A stretch of DNA of 64,000 nucleotides, from assembly GCF_014898815.1 (NCBI RefSeq), contig NW_026515533.1, forward strand, positions 124,001-188,000, given 5' to 3'. Below the pieces are notes generated by a model. The model was not told the DNA's origin. It saw nothing but the letters and a program-made list of their open reading frames with translations, and made no database searches. The DNA is from Panonychus citri. Lineage: Eukaryota; Arthropoda; Arachnida; Trombidiformes; Tetranychidae. The translations under genes and the position numbers were made by a program. The first letter of the stretch is position 1; every line of letters starts with the position of its first letter. Positions 1-13,254 of this stretch are shown here, one piece after another.

Positions 1-1656
1 TATTCCAATCTCTTTTTTTCTCTCTCTATCCAATATCAAGGGCAATTACTCATTCTCATCAACAGAATTTTCCTACAGAAAACTCTGAAATTTTACCATG
101 AAAATGAGCCAAATGAATTATTACCATGTTATCATGAACGATTATCTAATATACTTGAAACGTGATAGCAAACAAGAATCCTTTTCTTAATATATTCAAT
201 CAATTGATTCAATAATCGAAATGAATACCCTTTTGTTCATAAAGATAATCATCATGTAATTATTTTCTCAATAATGGATAATGGTGATAATACTCTTGAC
301 CTTAGACTAAGATAAAAAGTGACCTTACAAAATGATGATGATAACCATAAATACCCATCAAAGTGTATGTATATAACAATAGTTATTATCTAATATAATG
401 TTTCATCCCAGAATCACAGGAAATGAGATGGGAAAGGAAAACTTGATGAGATAAACTGAATTCATTTCTATGGAAAGAGAAAAAGAAAAACTTTGTCTCA
501 TCATCATTGTCATCTTGGTGACGATAATTTAACTCATTGTATCATTGTGATCAAATTAATTAGCTGAAGAAAAATATTCACATTTTTTTTTTACTTTCAC
601 ACTTTTTGTTCAGTAACAAATTTCATCTCTCATGAAAACACAAATTCGAGGAAATTTATTGTCATAATCAATTGTTATCATAATAATAATCAGAGAACAT
701 GAAGATTATTATTCATCTTAGAATTTTATTATCATGTTCACAATTAGTTGAACATTAAGTGTAAATGAATAATGGAATTCAGAACAAGAACATTATGAAA
801 TTTTCCTTCTCCAATTTCTTGTTATCAGAATTTTCGCTCACCCCCTTTAATCTTTATCACTGAATTTGGAACAGAATTTGATTTCCCTCTTGATTTTTTA
901 TTCGATTTTTACTGATTCTTTTCTTGTTCCTTTTCCGGGTTTGTTGTCTAGTAACTTTTAGTTGCTTTTCTGTTGATAAAATTGAAAAGTTTTCCATGTT
1001 ACATCTTCTTTAATATTTACCGTGTTCTTCATGATGATAATCTAATGATATAAATAATGTAAAGTAATAACTTTATGATGTAATCACGCAATCAAGTCTT
1101 TCTCATCGGTTCTTGAAGATGAGGGAGTTGGGTGGGTGGTGGAAGGAGGTAAATGTTATCCTAAATTGAATAATAACTTTATTTTCATGTTGATGATGAA
1201 TAATAGATGTTAAAAGATAAACGAATAAATAATTGATGAAGATAAAGTGAAAATTCTCCTCGAAAAAAAAAGAAACAACGAAAAAGAAAAATAAAAACAG
1301 AGAGAGAAATAGAAAATATCAAATATTAAAAATGTTCTGTTCTAAGTCGACATCTTGTGGTGGAGAAACAAACTAAAGTTTTATCGAAGAAAAAAATTTT
1401 TCAAATCTTTTCTTCTTCCACTCTTTCAGCTGATCAATCATGTAATTTTAGGTAAGCTCATTGATCTTTGATGAGTATAATCAAAGAGTTAACTGTTTAT
1501 TTATTTAATCAATGATGTTTTCACTTGGTTGATTAATTGTGTTGGTTCAGCAAGAATGTAAATTTAATTTACAAAACAATTAAATCTGATTAGCATTTGG
1601 AAGTTACTTTTTTGCTAATGGAAGCCTTTTTTTCAATTTCTATCATGTATATACAG
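1..1656. other. Upstream intron/noncoding sequence
   Basis: No exon of the receptor could be recognised here. The sequence is AT-rich with repeated ATCATGATGAT-like words and A-rich tracts near 1260-1310. It most likely belongs to the intron before the first visible GABBR2 exon. A diverged short exon cannot be excluded. Confidence 0.6.
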
Positions 1657-3301
1657 TGTGATCCAGCGGTTGGAATGAAAGCTTTTTTTGATATGATCCA
1701 TGGAGATCCAAAGAAACTGATACTTTTTGGTGACGCCTGTACCTCCGTTACCGACCCAATTGCAAAAGCGTCCAAATTTTTTAACCTTATTCAGGTAAGA
1801 AAAGTTCATCACAATTGTTGTTGGTCATCATTCATCATGATAAAGAGACTCTTGTAATGAATTATGGACAAAAAAGGATAAAAAGTTTAAATTGATAAAA
1901 CATTTTATTTTCATTCTTCAATTCAAATGTGATCATTGTTCAAATGATAATCGGATTGACAGAAATATAATTCATTGTTTCTCTTGAAATGATATTATTA
2001 ATGATGATAAATGATTCCTGATGAGTATCATTGTTTCATCATCTTCATCTTTAAATCCTCATGATAATAATGATAATATATACCAACGGTGGATTTAGTT
2101 TTCGTTGAAAGAGATTCTGAAAGTTGCGTGATAGGAAAAGTAGTAATAGTGAGAAAAAAGTTTCTATCATTGAGATTTAATGATGAATTTTGAATCCCTC
2201 AAATCTTTTGCTGAATTTAATGTCTTCGTGTTTTTTTTTCTTCGTCTCTGATTTTCATGGCCAAACTTTCACCTCGATCTTAGCTTTCATATGCAGATAC
2301 ACATCCAATGTATACTTCCGAAAGTTATCCCAATTTTTACCGAGTTGTGCCAAGTGAGGCCGCTTTTAATCCAGCGCGTTTAGCTTTACTCCAACGTTTT
2401 AACTGGACCAAAGTGGGGACACTTTATGAAAATCATCCAAGATATAGTTTGGTAGGTGATCGAATGAGTTTCTCCCTGAAAATGAAAGTTCTGACTGTTT
2501 CTCTTTTCAGCCTCATAGTAAATTGCTCACAGATTTAGATAAAGTTAATATCAAATTTAAATTCACTCAAAGCATTTCTGAAGACATTCAACTTGGAATT
2601 GAAAAGCTCAAGGTAAATAAATTGTCAATAATCAATTGGAACTTTCTTAATGAATTTCAATTATTCTATGCTACATTTCAGGCTGAATCTGTCCGAATAA
2701 TATTGGGAAATTTTGGTGAAGATTTTGCCAGGAAAATATTCTGTGAGGTAAGTTATCATTTCGCTCATTTGAACTTTATCGGTAAGAGAATGAGGAGAAC
2801 AGAAAAAAACTGAACAATTCTCATAATACGTTTACCCTGCTGGTTAAATTGATTCCCATGAGTTTAGGATCAATTATGTTACTATTGTTTACTGCTATTC
2901 ATTTCTGATGATGATCATGGTAACTACGATATATTAAGATAATATTTACCTTGAGCATATGAATTTATGGAAGTCGATTCGATTCCCATTCAAACAATAA
3001 ACTCACCATCATGGATATTGCATGATAATAATGATTATGGTAATTTACTGGAAACTATCATCATCTATCATTATTTAGGATGTTCAAAATACTCAAAGTG
3101 AATTAGTATCACTCTCAATCATCTTTGATAATTCACCATCATCGGAAGAGTTAAATTATCATGAAATGTTGAAATTTCGAGTTCAGATCGATACATTTGG
3201 AGAGATGATTCAATCTCATGGACAAACTTATGATAACATGATATCGAGTGGGTGGTAAAGAGTATCGATAATGATGAGAAAAGGAAATGGAGAATATCTT
3301 T

Positions 3302-3338
<37 letters not shown>

Positions 3339-5618
3339 ACTTTCACTTGAAATTAGACATTCACTCATGTTCTGTTTATGATCATCATCATGATCATTGA
3401 CAATCGATTGAACATTTCAATTTCTGTCTTCCTTTTCTTCAACCAGTTCTGGAAATTTCTTCCCCATGTAATTGGTTTCATTTAGAAAGAGTTGAGTTAA
3501 AAAAACAAAATTCTTCACCAAAGTAACTTTTCAATTCTCTACTGAATTATTATCTCAGCTTATTTAAAGTTCAGATTAAGTTCTGATGGAGTCATGAGCT
3601 CAGGTAGTTGGCTTGATTAGTTTTACTCACCATGTGCCCTGTGAACCTGAATCATCATGATCATGTTTGGTTGGTTGGTAAACTCATAAGAAATTTTTAG
3701 TTAACTGAAGATGTAATTAGATTAATATGAATTTCGATATTGAACTGAATCGTTAATAATCTGCTATTAGCATCGATCAACTTTTTTTGAACCTTTTGCC
3801 ATTTCAAATTGAGCTATTTATAAAAACGATAATTTTCTCATGAAACTCATGGAACTTACTGAGCGACTCGAAATCTGTTAATACTTTCTTCTAGCTTCAA
3901 GCAAACTGTTTAACCTTAAATTGTTTTATGTGAATTTAACCCTTCCTTTCAGGCTTATAAACATGACCTTTATGGACGAAAATATCAATGGATAATATCG
4001 GGTGGCTACCGAGATCGATGGTGGGAGTCAGAGGGTGAGAATGCATCTGATTGTACAAATGAAGAGTTGGTTCAAGCTCTTGAAGGTTATATAGCCACCG
4101 ATGTTCTGACCTTATCCAGTTCAAAGGATATAACAGCCTCAGGTTTGGTGAGTTGAAAATTTTGTTCACTAAAATAATAAAGCATTCTGAGAGAAAAGTT
4201 CATGGAACTCATGGTTGCTCAGTCTGAGATAACAGGAAGAGGAAGAGAGAAGAGTAAACGTTTACCTTATCTCTTTTTCCTCTTTATTTAAGATTCTAAT
4301 CAGTGCAAAGTGGCTCCATGGAGAGAGAAAAGTTCCAAAAACACTCAGTTATCATGATGATGATTCTTTCAATCATTCTAATGTAATTTCTTCATACTTT
4401 CTCTTTCTCTCTCTCTTTCTCTCTGTCTGTCTTTTTTCCCAAATTCTCTTGCATAAATTATATTTCTCACGTTCTCATGATGATATAATAACGATTCCCA
4501 TGATATACATGAATACCACTGAACTTTCTGTCTGAACTTTCAGACTGCATCTCAATATGAGAAAGAATATGATTTAAAAAGGGATCAAGAGTTTAGTAAA
4601 TTTCACGGGTACGCATACGATGGTATGTGGACCATAGCATTTGCCTTGGAAAATGTGATATCAAAACTTTCGGACGAAAATTTTCAAAATTCCAAAGAAC
4701 CAGATAAACCATTGAACAAAAATCGAAAATTGAAAATTGAAGATTTCGATTACAAGAATCGCAATGGAACAGTTCAATGGGCAGATATTTTTCGTTCAGC
4801 CTTAAATGAAACCTTTTTCATTGGAGTAACGGTAAATATTAACAGTCTGTATTTATCATGACGATAATGTAATATTATTACCATTCAATTATTCATCATC
4901 ATCATGAAAGTAAATGATAACATTGGAATAAGAGAAAAAAAGTTCTGATGATGAATATTCATTTTCCACATTTGGTCTACATTTTCTTGGAAATTTTTTC
5001 TCTCACATCATGATGATTATACTTTGTTTTTTTTTCATCATGTTAGTTGAGAAAAAGTTTGAGCCTCATTACAACTGATTATTTTTTAAAACGCTGGAGA
5101 TTACAAATGAATATAATTCAAATGTTCATCATGATGTGAGTAAGAATTGGAAACAAAAAAAACTCCATCAATTATTCACCTTTATGATTTAATCATCATC
5201 ATGAAAATTCAAGATAATAGTGAACCAAATTACCATCATATTAATATATTATCAGAATAATTCAGATTCATTCACATTATGATGGGACATTGGAAACAAG
5301 GCTCATGTTATTATATAAGAGGAAATTTATTATTCAGAACTTTTTTTAAGTGGATAAATGATTTTTCATCTCTTGAATGGTTTTTTGTTCATTCTCATCC
5401 AGGGAAATGTTTCTTTCGATGGTAATGAAAGACGAGGAAGTATTTTGCTCAAACAATTTCAAGGTGAGAGAACAATTAACTCTTCTAATTATCGATTGGG
5501 AACGATTAATTTTGATGTTTATTTCGATATTTAGATGGACGTGAGGTCAAGATTGGTGAATATCATTCGACAACCGATGTTCTTGATCTTGAAGTTGGTG
5601 AAAACATCTCATGGAGAG
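1657..5618 (+). CDS. GABBR2: GABBR2 exons for the ligand-binding-like ectodomain
   Basis: Eight exons: 1657-1794, 2284-2451, 2511-2612, 2682-2747, 3953-4147, 4544-4831, 5403-5463, 5535-5618. They encode a periplasmic-binding-protein-like fold (for example LILFGDACTSVTDPIA, YPNFYRVVPSEAAFNPAR, RKYQWIISGGYRDRWW, KFHGYAYDGMW). In this family the subunit-2 ectodomain does not bind GABA but supports dimer activation. The acceptor of the second exon is placed at the TTAG ending at 2283, not the later CAG at 2296, because only that choice keeps the frame (LSYADTHPMYTSESYPNFYR). Exon 7 ends in phase 1, so a split GAT codon opens exon 8. Confidence 0.9.
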
Positions 5619-8600
5619 GTAAGAATTTTGAATTTTCCAAAGAAAACCAAATATTGGCGCGAAAATTTTTTATTGTTTCAATTACATCATAGAGTAATGA
5701 TTCTGAGCTGTGATTAATTATTAGTTGATAATGAAAGTTTTATCAAATGTGCTGACAACCGTGATGATGATGATGATGATGATGGTGATGGTGAAGAGGT
5801 GCTACTAATAGTAGACTTGATTGTTGTTGTCTTTCATTTGATTTAGCTAATCAGTCATGGTGATAATATTTAACTTGATTCCATTTATTTTCAACCATCA
5901 TCATCTTCAATTGTTGAATTGAATTGGGTGTTGTCATTGTAATTCATTAATTATAAATGAATCATCTTTATCTCTCCACCCACTCCACATGATAACATTA
6001 CTTGACTGACTAATTGGTTACTCAATTGAGTGACATACACATTGATTGATTCCCGGTGTGAGATTATCATCACCATGAAAAAGCAGGAAAATCATTATCC
6101 AAGTTGATCAGCTTGATTGTTGGTGTAATTTTTTTTTCGTCTGAACTTTTTTCTTCATTCTCACACAGAAAACATGATTTATTGGATTGATTGCAAACCA
6201 GAGAGAGAGAGAGAGAGGGGGGGGAAAGTTCTGATCATATTACGAAAACGAGTAATTATGAGACAAAGAAAGAGACTGGATAATTGTCGATTGTCCGACT
6301 AAATGATGATACGAACATGGACTTTCCATGGTGGATAATCCAGTGGGAGGATGTTCTAGAGAAGGAGGAGAAGGAGAATGATGATAATGATCATGGTGAA
6401 TCTTAATCAGAAATAATAGAATAGAAAAGTGTTGAAAAAAAATTTTCTTCGATCTTCTTTTGAATAGATTTTGATAGAACATTTTTTTTCATACTTGTTC
6501 GATTCGTTTTTTATCAATAGAACTCAAGATTTGTCGGTGTAAGAACCTGAATAACATGCTGAGCATTTAGATAGAATCTTTTTTCTTCTATTGGCTATCA
6601 TTCTATTCTGATTCTTACTGACATGTTTCTAATGACAAGAGACTTTCAATGAGTTACTCCGGAAACTCAATCAGAGAAAAAAGGTAAAAAAAAAGTTCTG
6701 TGAATTCGAATAAGATTCCGGTGAATACATTCGATTCCCATTATAGAAAGTGTTGAATTTATTCATCACAAAATGAACAAACCTCATGGAGAAAAGAAGG
6801 AAAAAATTGAAGAAAAAGTTAATTCAGATACGGAAATAGTTACCATGATAAAAGATGAACATCATGAAAGGGTCAACATTTCAATCTCTGAAGCTTAAGA
6901 TGTAATTGAAATCCATTGAAGGAAATAATTTCATCATCAATTCAGTCACGAATATAATGAAAATGTAAAAGTTAAAAAAAGTAAAAAAAAACCTTGAAAT
7001 GACCAGTGGTCAAAGTAAATATCAAACATAATAATCAAAACCATTTAAATTGTTGCATCCAATTTCCTAAGGTTTTAAATAATACAAACAAATAATTTAA
7101 ATTAACAAAAGTTAATCAATATTTACTCAAGTTCAGTTGATCAGACTAATTTCAAATAGTGCAACGGTCAATTTATTATTACCCAATGGTCAGTTTTGAT
7201 TTATTATCTAGTGATGACCAGTAATAGTGATGAAAACGTAAGCTAAGTTTAATGGTCAGTTTGAAGTAATAAAAAATGTCAAAAGCAAATGACTAAACCA
7301 GATTTAAAACTTGACCAATTAAATAGTTAAATTAATGACGATGGTCAATAAGTTATGATTAAAATGACCATTGATTATTAGCATAAAAACAATTTGTTGA
7401 CATTGGTAAACAATTAAAATTGATTTATTATCAACATCCATTGAATTTGGGTAAACAATTGATAATAACAAGTAAAACAAACCAAATGATACAATATTGA
7501 TAATCCAATCTGACCAGTGTCCAGTTTGATAAAATAGTAACAACAACAACCTTTACAAGACAAAAATGACCATTAATCTTCATTAGCTAATTGAGTAAAC
7601 AGAAAATACAAGAAAAAAAAATTTTCTCTCTCCAAATTGTATTGGTCAAGTTGACCAATACTTTCATATTATTCATTCATCGATATTTACTAAATTAGAG
7701 GAGAAAAATTTTCGATAAAAACTTGATCACCATTTTCACATATTAATCAATCACTAACTGAATATTGATCTTTGTTTCCTCATATCAATTTCATCAACAA
7801 TTTACCTGTTACATCAATACAAAACTATCGTCAACTGACCAGGCGGAAGTGGACCTCCTGTAGATGAGATAATTAAAATAACTGTCGCTTCAAGAATTAG
7901 CCTTACCCTTTTTATTGTGATATCGGTTTTCGCCGTAATGGGAATTATCCTTGCCTTGGTCTTCCTTTCAATGAACATTAAATATCGTAAACAAAGGTAA
8001 TCACTCCCGAGAAAATGTTATATATATATATCAATAACTGACCATGAGACTGGTCAGTTTGGTTTGGTCAATGAAAACAAAAATTGATCCCATTGTTTCA
8101 TATTTTTCTCACCAGATATATCAAAATGTCCAGTCCTTATTTGAACAATTTAATTATAATCGGATGCATATTAACTTATACCAGTGTGATACTATTGGGA
8201 CTGGACAGTCGCCTTTTAAGTGAAGCCAATTTCCCCTACATTTGTGCTGTAAGTAAATGGTCACTTTTATTTGATCCATTGATTTATTAATCCCTTTGTT
8301 TTGGCTCATTACACCAAATTAAGGCTCGATCTTGGGTTCTAATGTCCGGTTTTACCCTTGCCTTTGGATCAATGTTCAGTAAAACTTGGAGGGTTCATGC
8401 AATTTTCACCAATATCAAATTAAATAAAAAGGTAAATCTAATAATCACCCGATTCATTTAATTTCATCAACTTTAATCACCTAGAAAATTAATCTTACTT
8501 ATGATTAGATTGCCATAGAGATACTGATTATGATAACCTTTTCAAATGTCAAGTGTATCATATGTAATCACTAATAGACTGATCAACCATTTCTAAGTGA

Positions 8601-11600
8601 CCATCATATCCCTTTAATTATGTTACTTTGTTTTTCTTATGGTCAATCAACACTAATTAATCAATCTATTAATATGTTAATAACTAATTATTAACCATAG
8701 GTTATTAAAGATTACAAGCTATTCATGGTCGTTGGTATACTTGTATTCATTGATGTTGCTACCTTGACCACTTGGCAAATCGTTGACCCTTTTTACAGGG
8801 GAACCCATTCAGGAATCCCGAAGGTAAATATTATTATTTTATTGATATGAATAAGTTCCTATGGTGTAATTATTTGTTTCTTTTGTTCAGCCTTCACCCG
8901 AAAATGAAGATGTTCATATTGTACCTCAAATGGAATTCTGTGATAGTAAGAAAATGACCATCTTCCTTGGGTCAATCTATGTTTATAAAGGACTTTTAAT
9001 GGTCAGTATGGTCAACATTTGATTCGATCAAGTTTTGATGTTTGTAAAGTTGATTCAATTTTCACCTTTCGTTGGGTTCATTTAGGCTTTCGGGTGTTTT
9101 CTTGCTTGGGAAACTCGTCATGTCTCAATTCCTGCTCTTAATGACTCCAAATATATTGGAATGTCCGTTTACAATGTGGTCATTATGTGCGTAATCGGTG
9201 CTGGACTCTCGTTCGTACTCAAGGAACAACAAGATGCTGCTTTCGTTATTATATCAATATTTATAATCTTCTGTTCAACTGCCACCCTTTGTTTGGTGTT
9301 TGTACCCAAGGTAAGATTGGTAAGATATCATTTTTCATTTTCAAAGATTAAACAGCAACAATTAACTAATCAAACTAAATGATGAGCTTAAAAAATGAAG
9401 AGGCAAAAAGCAACAACAATCACATAAGGAAAAAAGCATAAGCAATAATAATAAGACTCAAAAAAATGCTGACAATGAATGAATATCAATATCATATTTT
9501 CATGTTAGAATATAAAAAAAAATATTCAGTTTATTGACTGATAATAATACAATTGATTCAGTTTTCATGGAAATCAGGAAATGGAAATGGTTCAGAAAGA
9601 TTAGGGAAAAACTGTATATTCATCTAGATGTCAATTCTGCTGATACTCTAGTGGTCAGTTGATACTTTGCATATTCTTACTGGACATTGAAGCTTAGTGA
9701 TGATTGATGAGGATTAAGAAAAAAAAGTTTATTGAGCTCATTTGATATACTTTTTATCATTAATCTTAATCAACAAGTTTTTTTTTCTCAATATTATGCC
9801 TTATATATTAGTACATGTATACCAATCCACTTGGCTGTAATATTATTATAAACCAAACAATTAACTTAATTTTAGTTAGCTAATTGCTTTGCATTTGATT
9901 GCTTACGCTTATACCTTGTGTTTTTGTGGCAAAAATATTAATAATTAGATCAATGTTTCTGTTTGTTTTCAATCAACTTATCGTATTTGTTATCGTCTCT
10001 CTATGTGTAAATATCATAACTAATTAGCATTTGAATCTTTGAATTGGGAAAATGTCCTTTACCCTTTGACCTTACCTTGCATGGCTTACTTTCTGTTTTC
10101 TGTACTGACCTCAATGTCCATCTGACTAAAGTTTCCTTTCATGTTTTTCTCAATCAACCTTGATAATAATAATAATTTGAATTTCTTTTATATTTTTTTT
10201 TTCTATTCTCATTGACTGATAATGATTAATATTTTTTATGGAATAACAGAAAATTCTGACCTTTACACTTTATGGATTTTTGAGGAAAATTCTGACCTTT
10301 TACTATTTTTTCTAATTCTCTAGCTGATTGAATTGAAGCGTAATCCTGATATGGATGAGAGAAGATCCCGTCCAACCTTGAAGCCATTGAAAAAATCGAG
10401 GAAAGAATCAGATGAAATGGAGCTTCATCAACGAATCAAAGTTCTAACCGAATTTAATACTCGACAACGGCAAAGGTTAAAAGAGGTAATTTTCCAAGAT
10501 ATTAAAGGTCAAGATGGACGATAAAGATGATCAAAAGAATCATGATTATCGTCATTGTCATTCCTGATTCATTTTTGACAGGAAAAAGAAGAGAGAAAGG
10601 AAAATTTATTCCATCACCTTCAGGGTTTAGTTTCAATATTATCAACAACATGAAGAGCTGAAAAATTGAAATGATCATGTTGACATATATTTACACTTAC
10701 CTGCGTCAATGAACATTTGAAATTACATGAAACACCACCCACTTCCTCTGTCTCCCATCAAATTGAATTAGAATCACCTCAATATCACCTAACTCCTCTC
10801 TCTCTCTCTCTTTCTACCTGAATCTTAATCTCCCCTGCCACTGTCTCTCACCATGTAAGATAATAAATGTCAATGTTCAAGAATTGAAAGAAAAGTTATT
10901 TTTATAAATTGAATTTTCATGAAACTCTTGAACTTTACTCATCTCTTGGTCATTTCCTGTTCCTCTTTTGACAAGATTTCCACCATGAAAGTGATAGGAA
11001 ACTTAACAAGAAAAAGAAATAGAAAACTGATCCCCTGAAGGAGAAGAGAAAAATCTCTGAAAATGAACTTTCTTTTCCATTTTCTTTACTAATTTTTGTT
11101 TTCTTTCTCCAAAGAAAACATTTGAACTCGAAGCTCTCATGTTCAGATTACGACAATATGGAATAGAAATGGGCACAAATAACGAGGAAATAATAATAAA
11201 ACCTAAGGAGCCACCGAGAACATTACCTTCCACCATCACCTCAACTTCAACCACAACAACAACTACAGTTACCGAAACAGTTACTTGCTCTTCCTCATCA
11301 GGATCTAATCTCTTACCTGGGATTAAAAAGCTTTCAGCTGATAAACAAATTTGCCTTCTATTAGCTGAGAAAGATTCATCAACGTTCACCCGAAGGTAAT
11401 CATCATCACCATAATCATCACCATGAGCATCATTACCTTGATTATCTGAATTCATAATTTATTATCGAGTTCAGAAGTTCATGTTGAACAAAAAGAAAAG
11501 AAAAGGCAAAGAAAAAAGTCAAAACCATTTCCATGATTAAATCCGTTAAGTTTGAGGAGAGAAAAAAAATTTTCTACCTCAAGTGATTAGATCGATTAGA

Positions 11601-12811
11601 ATCATTATAATCTAATGACGAAAATTTTTTTTTCCTTCTCCTTCTCTTCTTTGATTGTTGTAAAATCTAATCAAGGATAATTGAAAAATTCATTTAAGGG
11701 TAATTAAGATGATTACCGAGAATTAACCCTTTCCAACAGTAACAATTAAGGTGAATCATGTAAATTAACCATGTGAATGGAGCTTTTTTTGCTTGTTTTC
11801 TGTAAACGGTGAAGGGAAATTTACATTTTGAACATTATATTCAAATTCGGATGGTGATAGTTAATTGTTGATTAATGAACTAATTGTTTTCTCTCTCTCT
11901 CTCTCTCTGTTGTTTTTATAGTGAAAAAGACACATCGTTCATTTCTCTATCAGCATCAATATCGTTGGTCAGTGGATCAGTCGAAGAATTAATCTCATCG
12001 ATTGGAAATCATTCTAATCGTAAATCTCATAACCATTCATGTCCAGAGCTTCCAAAAGGTGGGGAGGGTCGTGGTTCAGTGGGAGGAGGGGCAGGGGGAG
12101 GATTGACTGGTAATAGTAATGACGATTCATCGATAACTGGATCAGCAACAAATGTCCATAATAATAGTAGCAATAATAATAATGTCCGTCGACGTAAGGT
12201 CAACTCAATTGACTCTAAATTTAGTTCAACAATTAAAGACATGATTGATAACGATAATGGTAATAAACTTCAAAAACCATCAACCTCATCAACTCCTAGT
12301 GATTTAGTCAAAGATGATTATGAACTATCAGATGATGCTATTGCTGATGACGATGATGATGATGATGATGACGATGAAAGTGATGAAGATGCGGAAAATG
12401 AAAAAGTCCATAGGAAAAGCACAATAATCAACGTAAATGATACACAATTACCGATAAACATTATATCAAATTCCGATAGTCTTTTACCTGTTGAACAGAT
12501 GAAAACCTTGACCTCTAATTCACCTATGACAACACCTACATTGACCTTGTCCACTGGTGGTAAAGTTTTACTTGCTCATAATAATTTAATATGTGATGAA
12601 ACCTCTTACTCAATGGCAATAAAAGCTTCACTTCATGGTGGTCACTCAAATGGTCAAGGTTATAATGGTTTCTGTTCATCATGTGAAGAAGACGATACCG
12701 AGAAAGGTGATCAAACAGCAACTCTTTCTGAAGGTAAATTTTGCTCCAAATTTTTGTCGAAACAAAAGAAAATGAAAATTTTCCTAACTGGTCATCTATT
12801 TTTTTCTTTTC

Positions 12812-12844
<33 letters not shown>

Positions 12845-13213
12845 TTCTGTTGGTCATCCACAGAAAGTGACCAATCATTTAAACCAGATTTCAATCCTCG
12901 ACGGACCAAAAGCCTTTCAGCCATAACCTACAAACCTGAGACCAGTAAACTTGGTGGTCATCCTAGTGGTCACAATGGTAACAATAGTAATAACAATAAT
13001 AATGTGGTCAGTTTGGTTGACAATGGTTCTGTTAGCCTTTCAAAAGGGACATTACTTGTTCACCCTGTATTTCCGTTCCTTAGCCAATTGACCAAGAAAA
13101 ATATCAATCCTGTTAATCCTTCTGATCCAAATTCTGATTATCATGCATCACCTTATTGGCCGATGTTTTCATCATATCCATCAATCAAGTGCGATATTGT
13201 TGAATACCTTTAA
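1657..13213 (+). CDS. GABBR2: GABA-B receptor subunit 2 (class C GPCR), 5'-partial, 18 exons
   Basis: Metabotropic GABA receptor subunit that heterodimerises with subunit 1 at the plasma membrane and couples to Gi/o. Eighteen exons with GT-AG introns and consistent phases total 3,561 nt (1,186 codons after the start of the visible part, plus stop). Diagnostic subunit-2 strings are GYAYDG, FQDGREVKIGEY, KTWRVHAIF and FLAWETRHVSIPALNDSKYI, which follow vertebrate GABBR2 far better than GABBR1. Order: C-terminal part of the Venus-flytrap domain, seven helices, coiled coil, about 480-residue disordered tail. The first visible exon starts in phase 0 with CDPAVGM, so the signal peptide and N-terminal lobe lie upstream of the window. 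No frameshifts. Family membership is near certain; subunit 2 rather than an arthropod subunit 3 is likely. Confidence 0.93.
2748..3952. other. GABBR2 intron 4
   Basis: 1.2 kb intron between GTAAGT at 2748 and a TTTCAG acceptor ending at 3952. Contains a (CT)n tract at 3303-3337 and many ATCATGATGAT-like words. No gene seen. Confidence 0.8.
3303..3337 (+). repeat. (CT)n microsatellite
   Basis: Uninterrupted CT dinucleotide run of 35 nt inside the receptor intron. It produces a spurious Arg/Glu ORF on the minus strand. Confidence 0.95.
5619..7842. other. GABBR2 intron 8, with a cluster of TGACC/GGTCA words
   Basis: 2.2 kb intron separating ectodomain from membrane exons. It holds a GAT run near 5762, a GA run followed by G8 near 6201-6224, and a dense set of GGTCA or TGACC pentamers between about 6,998 and 7,660. 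No coding sequence seen. Confidence 0.75.
7641..7659. promoter_or_regulatory. Palindromic GGTCA-n3-TGACC site
   Basis: ATTGGTCAAGTTGACCAAT is an inverted repeat of GGTCA half-sites with a 3-nt spacer, the geometry bound by some nuclear receptors. A second palindrome, TGACCAGTGGTCA, lies at 7000-7012. Function is inference only. Confidence 0.3.
7843..9310 (+). CDS. GABBR2: GABBR2 exons for the seven-helix domain
   Basis: Six exons: 7843-7996, 8116-8248, 8324-8431, 8701-8823, 8891-9001, 9086-9310. Helix 1 lies in exon 9 (LFIVISVFAVMGIILALVFL), helix 2 in exon 10, helix 3 in exon 11 with the intracellular KTWRVHAIF motif, helix 4 in exon 12 (VDVATLTTW region), helix 5 across exons 13 and 14, and helices 6 and 7 in exon 14. 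The NDSKYIGMSVYNVVIMCVIG string before and in helix 6 and the terminal FCSTATLCLVFVPK are nearly invariant in subunit 2. Subunit 2 is the G-protein-coupling partner in the known heterodimer. Confidence 0.93.
9311..10323. other. GABBR2 intron 14
   Basis: 1.0 kb AT-rich intron between the last transmembrane exon and the coiled-coil exon; ends in a CTCTAG acceptor. The introns at 10486-11114 and 11396-11921 are similar, the last with a CT run directly before its acceptor. No gene seen. Confidence 0.8.
10324..13213 (+). CDS. GABBR2: GABBR2 exons for the coiled coil and cytoplasmic tail
   Basis: Four exons: 10324-10485, 11115-11395, 11922-12733, 12864-13213 (TAA stop at 13211). Exons 15-16 give a charged heptad-like helix (LHQRIKVLTEFNTRQRQRLK then TFELEALMFRLRQYG), matching the coiled coil that pairs the two subunits and masks ER retention. 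Exons 17-18 are unusual: Ser/Asn-rich, a Gly-rich patch, and an acidic stretch with about ten consecutive Asp residues encoded by GAT/GAC repeats near 12,346-12,376. The tail ends KCDIVEYL. The acceptor of exon 18 follows a 50-nt pyrimidine tract. The tail is much longer than in mammals and probably disordered. Confidence 0.85.
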
Positions 13214-13244
13214 TATTATTCAAGAACCAATAACAATTTAATAT

Positions 13245-13254
13245 AATAAATAAA
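13245..13254 (+). terminator. Tandem AATAAA polyadenylation signals of GABBR2
   Basis: Two overlapping AATAAA hexamers (13245 and 13249) begin 32 nt after the GABBR2 stop codon. This would give a very short 3' UTR; longer alternatives cannot be excluded. Confidence 0.6.

Noticed and set aside
2297..2451. CAG at 2296 as the acceptor of GABBR2 exon 2
   Set aside because: It would put the exon out of frame; the TTAG ending at 2283 restores the receptor sequence.
12027..12721. Minus-strand ORFs opposite GABBR2 exon 17
   Set aside because: Shadows of a long low-complexity coding exon.
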